Positions 39,804 to 48,110 of a DNA stretch of 64,000 nt are shown here, piece after piece. Position 1 is the first letter of the stretch, and every line of letters begins with the position of its first letter. Position numbers and translations under genes: made by a program. Below the pieces are notes generated by a model that worked only from the letters and a program-made list of their open reading frames with translations, did not search any database and had not been told where the DNA came from. The stretch comes from Streptomyces sp. TLI_053 (GTDB taxonomy: Bacteria > Actinomycetota > Actinomycetes > Streptomycetales > Streptomycetaceae): contig NZ_LT629775.1 of the NCBI RefSeq assembly GCF_900105395.1, forward strand, positions 3,180,501-3,244,500. The letters run 5' to 3'.

Positions 39804-41846
39804 TCAGGAGGTCTGGGTGCTCCGGCGGCCGGACGCCGCCGCGGGACCGGCGCCGGTGCGGGCGGCGTCGGGGCGGGGCGGGGCCGCCCGGTCGGCGCCG
39901 GCGGGGCCGGTCGCCTCGGGGGACGGGGAGTGGGGGCTCTGGGGGGTGCCGGCCTCGGCGCCGGCGGCCTCGGGGACGGTCACGGGGACGGCCTCGGCGG
40001 CTTCCTCGGTGACGACCTCCGTGACGGACCCGGTCACGGCCTCGGTGACGGACCCGGTCACGGCCTCGGTGGCGGACCCGGTCACGGCCTCGGTGGCGGC
40101 GGCGTCGACGGTCGCGAGGACGGTCTCGGCGGCAGCGGCCCCGACGGCCTCCGCGGTGACGGCCTCCGCGACGGCGGCGCGGCCGGAGCCGGTGCCGTGC
40201 TGGAGCGCCTGCCAGCGGGCGGCCGCCTGCTCGGGCGTCCGCACCGGGCGGACGGCGCCGGGCCCGGGTGCCGCGGCACCCTCGGCCGGCGAGGGCGGCG
40301 CGGACACCGGCCGCCTCCGGCGGCGGCTGGGCAGCCCGGTGCCGTCGTCGGGCGCGGCGGGCTCGTCCGGCACCGCCCGCACCGGCGGGACGGCCTGCAC
40401 CGGCGGTCCGTCGGACGGGCGCGGCAGCCCGGACGGCACCGGCAGGTCCGGCGGGTCCGGTACCGGGGGGACGACGTGGATCGCCGGGACACCCTCGCGG
40501 GCGCGTCCGCCCGCGGTGGGAGCCGGTCCGGCCGGGCCGGCTCCGGCCCGCAGCGGCAACGGGGTCAGCACCGACAGCGGCTGCTCCTCGTCCACCACCG
40601 TCAGCAGCCCGGCCGGGATCCGGAGCAGGGCCCGCATCCCCCCGTACGGGGAGGGCTCGACGTGGCAGGAGAAGCCGTACTGCCGGGCCAGCTTGCCGAC
40701 CACCGCGAACCCGGTCCGCGGCGGGTTGCCGAGCTCGGTGAGCAGTACCTCGGACGGGCCAGCCAGCAGCCGGCGGGCCCGGCGGAGCTGGTCCTCCTCC
40801 ATGCCGATGCCGCTGTCGTCGACGATCACCAGCGCACCCCGGCCGCCCTGCTGGAGGGTGACCGGGACGTCCGTCTCGGGGTGCGAGTAGGCGGTGGCGT
40901 TGGCGAGCAGTTCGGCGACCGCGATGGCCACCGGCTCGGCGGCCCGGGCCACCACGGCCAGCCGGCCCTCGCGCAGGTGGTTGGCCACCTTGATGCGGGC
41001 GTAGCCGGGCACCCGGGAGAGCGCGCCGACCACCACCTCGGCGAGCGGCGAGTCGGTGCGGGCCAGGCCCGGCCAGGCCTCGCAGAGCACGGCCACGGTC
41101 TGGATCCGGCGCAGCGCGACCTCGTTGCGGAAGTCGACCTCCAGCAGCCGGGGGTCGTCGTTGTCGTCCTGGAGCTGCTGGACCAGGCTCTGGATCTGGT
41201 AGAGCAGGGTCTGGATCTTCGAGGTGGCGCCGCGCATGGCGGAGCGGGCGGCGGCGTCGACGCGCTCCCGCTCGTCGGTGACGGCCGCGGAGGCCGCGTC
41301 CAGGACGGCCTGCAGGGCCTGCACGGCGGCCGGGCCGACGGCGTCGGCGGCGAGCGGTCCGGCGACCGGCGCGTTGGGGTGGCTCAGCCGCAGGGCGGCG
41401 GCGGCCACCCGCTCGGTGGCGAGGTGGCCGATCTCGGCCAGCAGGGCGGCGGCACCGGCCTCGGCCGCCGCGGCGCGCTGCTCCGCGGCGTCGGCCCGCT
41501 GCTCGGCCCCGGCCGCCCGGTGGTCGGCCTCGGCCGTGCGCTGTCCGGCCTCGGCGGCACGGTTCTCGGCCCGGTGGGCGCGGTCCTCGGCGGCCAGCGC
41601 GCGGTCGGCCGCGCCGCTGGCCTCCACGGCCGCCTGCCTTGCCTCGGCCCCGGCCTCGCGGGCCTGCTGCTCGGCCCGGGCGGTCTGCCCCTCGGCGGCG
41701 CGGGCGCGTTCGGCGGCCAGGCCCGAGGCGGTCTCCGCGGCCTCGGCCCGGGCCGCGGCGCGCGAGCGGCCGCGCGCCAGGAGCGCGGCGGCCACGAGCG
41801 CGGCGAGCGCGATCAGCGCCAGGGCCGGTACCAGGAACTGCGTCAT
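39804..41846 (-). CDS. cvnA: Conservon sensor histidine kinase-like ATPase CvnA
   Basis: 680 aa. One N-terminal membrane helix (residues 5-22) is followed by a long Ala/Glu/Arg coiled coil (about 30-150) built from heptad-like AEQRA and AEDRA units. A dimerisation region with LLYQIQSLVQQLQDDNDDP follows, then a GHKL ATPase domain: N-box AELLANATAYSHPET, G1 IVDDSGIGMEEDQ, and G2 GFAVVGKLARQYGF. There is no large extracellular sensor, so the signal is probably internal or membrane-borne. The last 200 residues are Pro/Ala/Glu-rich with a repeated VTGSxTEA unit. The ATG at 41846 has GAGGAC upstream; the metallo-hydrolase gene lies 102 bases further up on the same strand. Confidence 0.9.
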   Translation of the reverse strand: MTQFLVPALALIALAALVAAALLARGRSRAAARAEAAETASGLAAERARAAEGQTARAEQQAREAGAEARQAAVEASGAADRALAAEDRAHRAENRAAEAGQRTAEADHRAAGAEQRADAAEQRAAAAEAGAAALLAEIGHLATERVAAAALRLSHPNAPVAGPLAADAVGPAAVQALQAVLDAASAAVTDERERVDAAARSAMRGATSKIQTLLYQIQSLVQQLQDDNDDPRLLEVDFRNEVALRRIQTVAVLCEAWPGLARTDSPLAEVVVGALSRVPGYARIKVANHLREGRLAVVARAAEPVAIAVAELLANATAYSHPETDVPVTLQQGGRGALVIVDDSGIGMEEDQLRRARRLLAGPSEVLLTELGNPPRTGFAVVGKLARQYGFSCHVEPSPYGGMRALLRIPAGLLTVVDEEQPLSVLTPLPLRAGAGPAGPAPTAGGRAREGVPAIHVVPPVPDPPDLPVPSGLPRPSDGPPVQAVPPVRAVPDEPAAPDDGTGLPSRRRRRPVSAPPSPAEGAAAPGPGAVRPVRTPEQAAARWQALQHGTGSGRAAVAEAVTAEAVGAAAAETVLATVDAAATEAVTGSATEAVTGSVTEAVTGSVTEVVTEEAAEAVPVTVPEAAGAEAGTPQSPHSPSPEATGPAGADRAAPPRPDAARTGAGPAAASGRRSTQTS
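40021..40092. repeat. 24-bp tandem repeat in cvnA, three copies
   Basis: Three 24-base units (40021-40044, 40045-40068 and 40069-40092, the last with one change) code for the EAVTGSVT-type repeat in the disordered CvnA tail. The reading frame is kept, so copy number can vary without breaking the gene. Confidence 0.85.
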
Positions 41847-41925
41847 CGACGTCCTCGGAGTTTCCTTGTACGAAGAACGGGGTCGGTCGGGTACCACCGG
41901 CCGGGTGCCGGGTACCGCGGACCGG

Positions 41926-41944
41926 GGTCCGGGTGCCCCGGACC
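41926..41944 (-). terminator. Short hairpin after the metallo-hydrolase gene
   Basis: 8-bp arms (41926-41933 and 41937-41944) with a TGC loop, 5 bases past the stop and ahead of cvnA. It is possibly a weak terminator. Confidence 0.5.
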
Positions 41945-41948
41945 GGGC

Positions 41949-42971
41949 TCAGGCCGTGGCGCGGCCGTTCGCGCGGGGGCGGGGCGCCCGGCGGTCGGTG
42001 TCCTCGTCGATCTCACGGGCCACCAGTGCCACCTGGTTCATCGCCGCGAGGATGTTCGGCACCTCGCTGCCGTCCAGGTGCCGGTACTCGGCCGCGACGG
42101 TGAGCACCAGCCGCTCGGGCAGCCCGAGTTCGGGGTACCGCTGCTCGGCGATGATCCGGCGCGCCGCGTCCAGCGCGGTGAGTCCGGCGGTGTGCAGGGC
42201 GTGGGTGCGCTCGCGGACGTGGCCGAGGTAGGCGATGTGCTCGTGGACGCCGGGGCGGTCGAGCACCGGACCGTGGCCGGGCACGACGATCCGGGCGCCG
42301 GTGGCGAGGATCCGCTCGCAGGCGGCGATGATGTTCTCCAGCGGACCGGCCCAGTGCGAGGGGTGGTCCCCGGGCTGGGCGGCGGTCGAACCGAAGATCA
42401 CGTCGCCGGTGAACACCGCGCGCTGGTGCGGGAGATGGACGATGAGGTCGCCGCCCGTGTGGGCCGCGGGCAGGCCGGTGATCTGCACCGGGTAGTCCCC
42501 CACCCGCAGCTCCAGTTCGCCCTGGAAGACGGTGTCCGGATGGACGGGATCGGTCCCGGACCAGTCGAACTGCCCGAAGTGGCGCCGGAGGTAGTCGCCG
42601 AGCGGCGAGTCCGGGTCGCTCCCGGTGACCAGCGCGTGGGTCTGCTGGGGCGTCGGCTCCCAGTGGATGTGCTCCAGCGCCTCGCGGGTGGCGATCACCT
42701 CGGCGTCCGGCAGCACGCCCGCGCCCCAGAGGTGGTCGCCGTTGGCGTGGGTGACGACGATCCGGTCGACGTCGACGCCGTCGGCCAGCCGCTTGCGGCT
42801 CTCGGCGAGGAACTCGGCGGCCAGCGAGGGGTCGTAGGGGGTGTCGATCCACAACGCGGTCCGTTGCCCGGCGAGCAGTCCGCAGTTGGCCAGTCCCCAG
42901 CCCCGCTTCGGCGGAAGCCAGACGTACAGGTCCTCGGCAATCGCGCTCACGTTCGCACGGTTGATCGTCAT
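41949..42971 (-). CDS. MBL-fold metallo-hydrolase
   Basis: 340 aa. The fold is clear, but the first zinc motif reads THANGDHLWG, so the middle His of HxHxDH is Asn. The other ligands are present: the His in AAHTGGD, the Asp in FTGDVIFG, and the last His in VPGHGPV. The Asn variant occurs in some MBL subfamilies and may mean single-metal use. The C-terminal part is alpha-helical with basic ends. The ATG at 42971 is chosen because the upstream extension has no binding site. It precedes cvnA on the same strand, though membership in the conservon is unlikely. Confidence 0.85.
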   Translation of the reverse strand: MTINRANVSAIAEDLYVWLPPKRGWGLANCGLLAGQRTALWIDTPYDPSLAAEFLAESRKRLADGVDVDRIVVTHANGDHLWGAGVLPDAEVIATREALEHIHWEPTPQQTHALVTGSDPDSPLGDYLRRHFGQFDWSGTDPVHPDTVFQGELELRVGDYPVQITGLPAAHTGGDLIVHLPHQRAVFTGDVIFGSTAAQPGDHPSHWAGPLENIIAACERILATGARIVVPGHGPVLDRPGVHEHIAYLGHVRERTHALHTAGLTALDAARRIIAEQRYPELGLPERLVLTVAAEYRHLDGSEVPNILAAMNQVALVAREIDEDTDRRAPRPRANGRATA

Positions 42972-43163
42972 GGGCGCGATTATGCCGATGATGCGACAGC
43001 GGTGGAGCGAAACCCTGGCGTTTTCGGCCATTCCCCGCCCCGGACTCTCCCGTCCCGCCCCTTTCCTCCCGGTTCACCGCCCGCCGCCGTTCCGGGATCC
43101 GGTCAGCGGGCGTCCCGGCATCCGGTCGGGCACGGGCCCGGGCACCGGTCCGGGCACGGGCAC

Positions 43164-43199
43164 GGGGTCAGGCACGGGGTCAGGCACCGGGTCAGGCAC
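43164..43199. repeat. 12-bp tandem repeat, three copies, in an intergenic region
   Basis: Units ggggtcaggcac, ggggtcaggcac and cgggtcaggcac lie between 42971 and 43247. Similar cgggcac units sit just to the left. They read as VPDP on the minus strand but have no credible gene around them. Confidence 0.75.
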
Positions 43200-43246
43200 C
43201 GGTTCCCGTCGGCGCGGACCGGACGGACGGCGCGGCCGACGCCGGG

Positions 43247-43993
43247 TCAGCCGGACGGCAGGACGCGGCAGACCTCCACCGTCACGTCCACGGTGTCCAG
43301 ACCGATCACCCGGCCCTCGACGGCGACGAATCCTTTCTCCCCCGAGCGGAACAGCCCGGCCAGCGGGGACTGCCGCCCGGCCGCCGCGAGCGCCTCCACC
43401 GCCATCGCCGAACCGAAGGCGAAGACCCCGCAGAGCACCACGCAGGGCGCCTGCCGGGAGGTGCGGGTGACGAACACGAAGCCGTGGTCGCGGACGAGTT
43501 CGTCGGCCGCGTTGTACTGCGCCTCGAAGGCCATCCCGCCCCAGCGGGCCCGGGCCGCCTGCGGGTGCTCCAGCCGGAAGTCCGGGAAGGCGGTGGCCAG
43601 CACGCCCGCCGAGTAGGCGTTGACGCTCGGCCCGCCGACCGAGAAGGTCGGCATCCGCGGGTCCTGCGCACCCGCGGTGACCAGTTCGATGGTGGCCTTG
43701 CGGTTGATCTTCCGCAGCAGGTCGGTGAGTTCGGCGATCGCCCGGGCCTCGGCCATCGGCATGAACAGCACGTTCCGAGGCCCCCGGCTGGTGAGCCGGC
43801 AGCCGTCCTTGGCGTAGGCGAACTCGCCCACCTCGATACTCGGGGTGACGATCTGCACCCGGCCGTACGGGCCGAGCAGCGCGCGCAGGAAGCCGTAGCG
43901 CAGGAAGAGGCGGGTCCGGGCGAGCGACCGCGCCGCGAGAAAGCCGATCACGGCCGGGACGAACCCGACCAGGATCTGGAGCAGGATCTCCAT
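43247..43993 (-). CDS. Membrane-anchored hypothetical protein, 248 aa
   Basis: The ATG at 43993 begins an N-terminal membrane helix (residues 3-20, LLQILVGFVPAVIGFLAARS). The rest is probably cytoplasmic or exported alpha/beta sequence, with VEVGEFAYAKDGCRLTSRG, a region FMPMAEARAIAELTDLLRKI, and a C-terminal VEGRVIGLDTVDVTVEVC. A stretch with GVFAFGSAMAVEAL may be a second membrane-associated segment. I do not recognise the family. G/C-rich third positions support real coding. It stands alone between two gaps of 190 to 275 bases. Confidence 0.68.
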   Translation of the reverse strand: MEILLQILVGFVPAVIGFLAARSLARTRLFLRYGFLRALLGPYGRVQIVTPSIEVGEFAYAKDGCRLTSRGPRNVLFMPMAEARAIAELTDLLRKINRKATIELVTAGAQDPRMPTFSVGGPSVNAYSAGVLATAFPDFRLEHPQAARARWGGMAFEAQYNAADELVRDHGFVFVTRTSRQAPCVVLCGVFAFGSAMAVEALAAAGRQSPLAGLFRSGEKGFVAVEGRVIGLDTVDVTVEVCRVLPSG

Positions 43994-44184
43994 GGCACCC
44001 CCGCGATGACTCGGGCACGAACTGTGTGCGCCGATGTGATGCCCCGTAGAACCCCGGGAACTCCCGAGTCGGGCCGACACCCGGCGTCCACGCCCCGTCG
44101 CACGCCCGATTCACCCGTCCGGCTCAGTCCACCCGTCCTCCGGGCATCACGCTCCGTCACCCCCGCCCGCGCCGAGGGACCGGG

Positions 44185-45108
44185 TCAGCCATCCAGTCGC
44201 TTGATGAACTTCCGCTCGCTCGCGCAGCGTTCGTAGCCCAGCCACTCGTTGATCGCCAGCATCGGCGCATTGGTCGCGTCGTTGGACGTGTACGCGTGCC
44301 GCAGACCGGCCGCACGGGCCAGCCGCAGCGACTCCAGCTTGGCGAGCTTGGCCAGCCCCCGGCCGCGGAACTCCCGGCGGCAGGCGGTGAACGCCGACCA
44401 GTACCGGTCCGCGCCGTCGGTGTGGACGGCGGTGAACGCCGCCGGCCGGCCGTCGACCACGGCCACGATGCTCAGCGCGGTGTCCAGGGCCGGGCGGTGC
44501 CACTCCCCCGCGAGCCACTCCTCGTAGTCGGCCGCGTCCATCGGCACCTCGCCCGGCTCGTCCCGGATCGCGTCCGCCTCGACCAGGAACACCGGGTGCG
44601 GGTCGGCCGCCCAGTCGCTCACCGGGCGCAGCTCGACCCCGGCGGGCAGCGGCGGGCTCTCCGGCAGCGGGCGGGCGAGGTCCCGGCCGCCGAAGTGGGC
44701 GGTCCGCCCCTCGGCGAAGCCCCGGGCCAGGGCGAAGGCACGCGGGCCGGGCTCCTCGTCCACCCAGCTGTGGACCTCGGTCACGCCGTGTTCGGCCAGG
44801 TGCCGCTCGGCGGCGGCCAGCAGCCCGGTGAAGGCCCCGCGCCGCCGGTACTCGGGCAGGACGCTGCCGTTGGCGTGGCCGATGCCGGTGACGGTCGTCC
44901 CGGTCACCACCCCGCAGCGGACCGAGCCGACCACCCGGCCGTCCAGTTCCGCGACGAAGGTGCGGTAGTGCTGGCCCTTCGCCTGCTGGGCGTCCAGCCA
45001 CACGAACATCTCGGGCGTCTGCACCAGGTGTTCACGCCCGGCCCGGTGGGCGGCCGCCACGGCCTCGGCGTCGTCGGGGCGGAAGTCACGAATTATCAGC
45101 GTTGTCAT
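44185..45108 (-). CDS. GNAT family N-acetyltransferase, two-domain
   Basis: 307 aa. Two GNAT-like halves are visible. The first has the acetyl-CoA binding block VLPEYRRRGAFTGLLAAAE near residue 105. The second has REFRGRGLAKLAKLESLRLA near residue 260 and ends with the typical SNDATNAPMLAINEWLGYE. Such double-domain proteins acetylate amines of small molecules or proteins, and the target is unknown. The ATG at 45108 is taken over an upstream in-frame extension. It is divergent from the DUF692 gene, with 266 bases between. Confidence 0.87.
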   Translation of the reverse strand: MTTLIIRDFRPDDAEAVAAAHRAGREHLVQTPEMFVWLDAQQAKGQHYRTFVAELDGRVVGSVRCGVVTGTTVTGIGHANGSVLPEYRRRGAFTGLLAAAERHLAEHGVTEVHSWVDEEPGPRAFALARGFAEGRTAHFGGRDLARPLPESPPLPAGVELRPVSDWAADPHPVFLVEADAIRDEPGEVPMDAADYEEWLAGEWHRPALDTALSIVAVVDGRPAAFTAVHTDGADRYWSAFTACRREFRGRGLAKLAKLESLRLARAAGLRHAYTSNDATNAPMLAINEWLGYERCASERKFIKRLDG

Positions 45109-45374
45109 ATTCGGCTCACCGTAGCGGCCGCCGGTTCGCCCCGCACCCGGTTTGTTCGCCGCCGGAACCGGTCCCACCTGCGGCGATGGGGGAAATCCCG
45201 GCCCAGGTCGCGGATTGACTCGACGCCAAGCTCAAGTAATGCTCTGAGATGACCGGTCGAGGCTTGGCAGCCGCTCCGTCCGGGGACATGCTCAGCACCA
45301 CAGCCCGGTGGCCCTGGCGACGAGGCCCGCGCCGACCGACGGCTTTCCACCCAGCCCTCCGAAGGGGGCGCCCG

Positions 45375-46301
45375 ATGACTTCCCCCACCCTGCGGACCGC
45401 TCCGCAGTCGCCCGCAACGACGACGGGCAGCACGACCGGCACCACCGCCGCCACTACCGGCACCGGCACTACCACCGCTACCGCCGCCGGCACCGCGCGC
45501 CGGCTCGGCGTCGGCCTCGGCTGGCGCAGCGAGATCGACACCGTGGTCGAGCGGCAGCCCGGCCTGGACTGGGTCGAGGTCGTCGCCGAGAACATCTGCG
45601 ACGGCCACCTCCCCGCCTCCCTGCGGATCCTGCTCGACCGGGGCGTCACCGTGGTCCCGCACGGGGTCGGGCTCGGCCTCGGCGGCGCCGACCGGCCCGA
45701 CCCGGCCCGGCTGGCCGGGCTCGCGGGGACGGCCGAGCTGCTCGGCTCCCCCGTGGTCACCGAGCACCTGGCGTTCGTCCGGGCCGGCGGCCTGGAGGCC
45801 GGCCACCTGCTGCCGGTGCCCCGCTCGCGCGACGCCCTGCGGGTGATCGCCGAGAACGTGCGGATCGCCCAGGACCAGCTGCCGGTGCCGCTGGCCCTGG
45901 AGAACATCGCCGCGCAGCTGGCCTGGCCGGACGACGAACTGACCGAGGGCCAGTTCCTGGCCGAACTGGTCGAGCGGACCGGCGTCCGGCTGCTGATCGA
46001 CGTCGCCAATCTGCACACCAACCGGGTCAATCTCGGCATCGACCCGGCCGCCGAACTGGACCGGCTGCCGCTGGAGGCGCTCGCCTACGTGCACGTCGCG
46101 GGCGGCACCATGGTCGACGGGGTCTGGCACGACACCCACGCCCACCCGGTCACCGAACCGGTGCTGGAGGTGCTGGCCGAACTGTGCGCCCGGGTCGCGC
46201 CGCCCGGGGTGCTGCTGGAGCGCGACGCCGCGTTCCCGCCACCGGCCGAGCTGGCGGCCGAACTCGACGCCGTGCGGCGGGTACTGGAGGGCGGCCGGTG
46301 A
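45375..46301 (+). CDS. DUF692 / MNIO family multinuclear iron oxidative enzyme
   Basis: 308 aa, about 35 residues longer than most because of a Thr/Ala/Gly-rich start. The TIM-barrel family motifs are all seen: [34 protein letters not shown] with H96, TEHLAF with E130 and H131, [11 protein letters not shown] with E176, [11 protein letters not shown] with D209 and H214, HDTHAHPV, and LLERDAAF. In characterised relatives (MbnB, TglH) these residues bind two or three irons that oxidise cysteine or other residues of a peptide. The ATG at 45375 has AAGGGGG upstream. The stop overlaps the next gene as GTGA. The likely substrate is the Cys-rich tail encoded at 46947. Confidence 0.93.
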   Translation: MTSPTLRTAPQSPATTTGSTTGTTAATTGTGTTTATAAGTARRLGVGLGWRSEIDTVVERQPGLDWVEVVAENICDGHLPASLRILLDRGVTVVPHGVGLGLGGADRPDPARLAGLAGTAELLGSPVVTEHLAFVRAGGLEAGHLLPVPRSRDALRVIAENVRIAQDQLPVPLALENIAAQLAWPDDELTEGQFLAELVERTGVRLLIDVANLHTNRVNLGIDPAAELDRLPLEALAYVHVAGGTMVDGVWHDTHAHPVTEPVLEVLAELCARVAPPGVLLERDAAFPPPAELAAELDAVRRVLEGGR

Positions 46302-46756
46302 CCGCCGGCCGCGGCCCGGACGGCCTCGTCGACGGGGGCACCGACGCCGCCCGGGCCCGGCTGGCCGCCCGGCAGACCGAACTGCTCACCGCGCTGGTGG
46401 CCGGCGGCCCGGTGCCGCCCGGCTTCGACCCGGCGCAGGTGCGGGCCCAGGCGACCGGCCTGGCCGCCAAGCGGCGCGACACCGCCGCCAAGGTGGCCCC
46501 GGAGCTGCCCCGGCTGCTCGGCGCGTTGTACGGGCCGCTGTTCCTCGCCTACGCCCGCAATCGTCCGCAGACCGGCGGCTACCGCGCCGACGCCCGGGCC
46601 TTCGCCGAGTGGGCGCTCGGCGGGCGGCCGGAACCCTCCGAGGACCAGCGCCGGGCCCTGGAGCACTGGCTCCACCCGGTGCCGCACCGCTCCGAACGCC
46701 GGCCCGGCCCGCTCGCCCGTCTGCGCCGCACCCTGCGGCCCGGCCGGGACGCCTGA
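46298..46756 (+). CDS. Small DUF692-partner protein, 152 aa
   Basis: The GTG overlaps the DUF692 stop by four bases, with GGAGGG upstream, so translation is coupled. The protein is soluble, Ala/Arg-rich and helical: [19 protein letters not shown], then [37 protein letters not shown], and a basic end [22 protein letters not shown] enzymes usually need a partner that presents the substrate peptide (MbnC, TglI or DUF2063-type proteins), and the position fits. Sequence resemblance to DUF2063 is only faint, so the partner role is inferred from coupling. Confidence 0.72.
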   Translation: MTAGRGPDGLVDGGTDAARARLAARQTELLTALVAGGPVPPGFDPAQVRAQATGLAAKRRDTAAKVAPELPRLLGALYGPLFLAYARNRPQTGGYRADARAFAEWALGGRPEPSEDQRRALEHWLHPVPHRSERRPGPLARLRRTLRPGRDA

Positions 46757-46946
46757 GCGCCGCACTCGCGCCGCACCCGCGGCACCCGCGTCGGCACCGC
46801 TCCCGCGGCACCCGTGCCCGTCCGCCCCGGTACCGCGCCCGCCCGGGCCGCGCGTCCGGACCGGACCGCACCCCAGCACCGCCCCACCACCCCACGAAGG
46901 CGCCACGCGCGCCCGAACCACGTCTCACCACCCGGGGGAACCACTC

Positions 46947-48011
46947 ATGTGGCACAACAGCTACTACGTCGTACCCGGCCTCCTGCTGGCCGCCACCGTC
47001 CTCGTCGCCCAGCAGGCCAAGCGGGCCGCCCGGCGCGTCAGCGACCCCAAGGGCCTGCCCGGCCGCGGCATCGCCCTGCTCGAGGCCGCCTTCCTGGCCG
47101 GGGGCCCGGGCCGGGTCTTCGACACCGCCCTGGTCCGGATGCACCGGCGCGGCCACGTCGTGGTCAGCCGCTCCCGACTGGTCACGCTGACCGCCGCCGA
47201 GCCCGTCGACGAGGTCGACGGCGCGATCGTCGACGCGATCGGCGCCTCGCGCAGCCGGGACCTCGACTCGCTGCGCGTCGCGGTGATGCGCGCACCCGCC
47301 GTCCAGGCCGTCGGTGACGCGCTGGCCGCCCGCGGCCTGCTGCGCAACCCGGAGCGGCTGCGCCGGGCCAGGACCGCGCACCGGACGATCTGGCTCGCCC
47401 TGGCGGTCACGGCGGCGTTCGCCGTCGCCGCCCCGCTGCTGGCCTCCGACGAGCCGGGCAGCGACGGCCCCGCGCTCTGGCCCCCGCTGCTGCTGCTCGT
47501 CCTCGGCCTGGTCTCGCTGCTGGTCACCCGTCCGCCCAAGGGCCGGGTCACCCCGGCCGGGCGCCGCCAGCTCGGTCTGATGGACACCGGCAAGCCCTGG
47601 CAGCCGCACCACGGCGCGTTCGTGTCCGGCGCCGACGCCGTCCTGCTCGGCGCCGTCGCGCTCGGCGGCCTGGCCCTGCTCGGCCCCGACGGCCTCGGCG
47701 ACGCGGAACTGCACGAGGCGATGCTCGCCGCGGCGGGCGCCGACCAGTCGGCCCGGGCCGTCGCGGCCGGCACCGGCTCCTCGTCCGGCTCCTCCTGCGC
47801 CACCGGCCCCGCCGTCTGGTGCGGCTCCTCCTCCGACTCCTCGGACTCCTCCGGCTCCTCGGGCTCCTCCGGATCGGGCTGCGGCAGCTCCTTCGGCTGC
47901 TCGGGCTCGAGCTGCTCCTCCGGCTCCTCGGGCTCGAGCTGCTCCTCGGGCTCCTCCGGCTGCGGTTCCTCCTCGGGCTCCAGCTGCGGCGGCGGGGGCT
48001 GCGGATCCTGA
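46947..48011 (+). CDS. TIGR04222-type membrane protein with Cys/Ser/Gly-rich C-terminal tail
   Basis: 354 aa. The body (residues 1-277) has an N-terminal helix, a cytosolic domain with GIALLEAAFLAGGPGRVFDT and VDGAIVDAIGASRSRDLDSL, and three further membrane helices near 148-166, 176-193 and 228-246. This matches the TIGR04222 domain as I recall it, which is defined as lying before low-complexity tails. The body has no cysteine. From residue 278 the protein is almost only Ser and Gly with nine cysteines at 284, 292, 312, 318, 323, 332, 339, 347 and 352. Codons in the tail still end in C or G, so this is not a frame error. The tail is the candidate substrate of the DUF692 enzyme. The ATG has a GGGGG site. 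Confidence 0.88.
   Translation: MWHNSYYVVPGLLLAATVLVAQQAKRAARRVSDPKGLPGRGIALLEAAFLAGGPGRVFDTALVRMHRRGHVVVSRSRLVTLTAAEPVDEVDGAIVDAIGASRSRDLDSLRVAVMRAPAVQAVGDALAARGLLRNPERLRRARTAHRTIWLALAVTAAFAVAAPLLASDEPGSDGPALWPPLLLLVLGLVSLLVTRPPKGRVTPAGRRQLGLMDTGKPWQPHHGAFVSGADAVLLGAVALGGLALLGPDGLGDAELHEAMLAAAGADQSARAVAAGTGSSSGSSCATGPAVWCGSSSDSSDSSGSSGSSGSGCGSSFGCSGSSCSSGSSGSSCSSGSSGCGSSSGSSCGGGGCGS
47778..48008 (+). repeat. Low-complexity Ser/Gly/Cys coding region
   Basis: 231 bases built mainly of tcc, tcg, ggc and tgc codons, with repeated blocks such as tcgggctcgagctgctcc. It codes for the 77-residue tail. On the opposite strand it would read as a Pro/Glu repeat, which is rejected because the plus-strand body has a paralog next door. 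Confidence 0.8.
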
Positions 48012-48110
48012 GCCCCGACCGGGAGCCGACGGCCCACCGGACGTCACAGTTCGGTATCGCGGTCCGGGAAGACGTTCCGCGCGCGGCGCGGCCGGGACTA
48101 CAACAAGCCC

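Noticed and set aside
43074..44114. Minus-strand frame reading VPDP repeats
   Set aside because: The repeats come from a 12-bp tandem repeat in intergenic DNA, and the rest of the frame is a shadow of the 43247-43993 gene.
47778..48008. The Ser/Gly/Cys tail as a frameshift artefact
   Set aside because: Codons in the tail keep G or C at the third position and the frame ends in a normal stop just before a gene gap, so no shift is needed.
46964..48037. Minus-strand frame rich in Pro-Glu repeats opposite the Cys-tail gene
   Set aside because: The plus-strand product has a clear paralog at 48111-48887, proper membrane helices and a good ribosome site. The minus frame is only the complement of the Ser/Gly codons.
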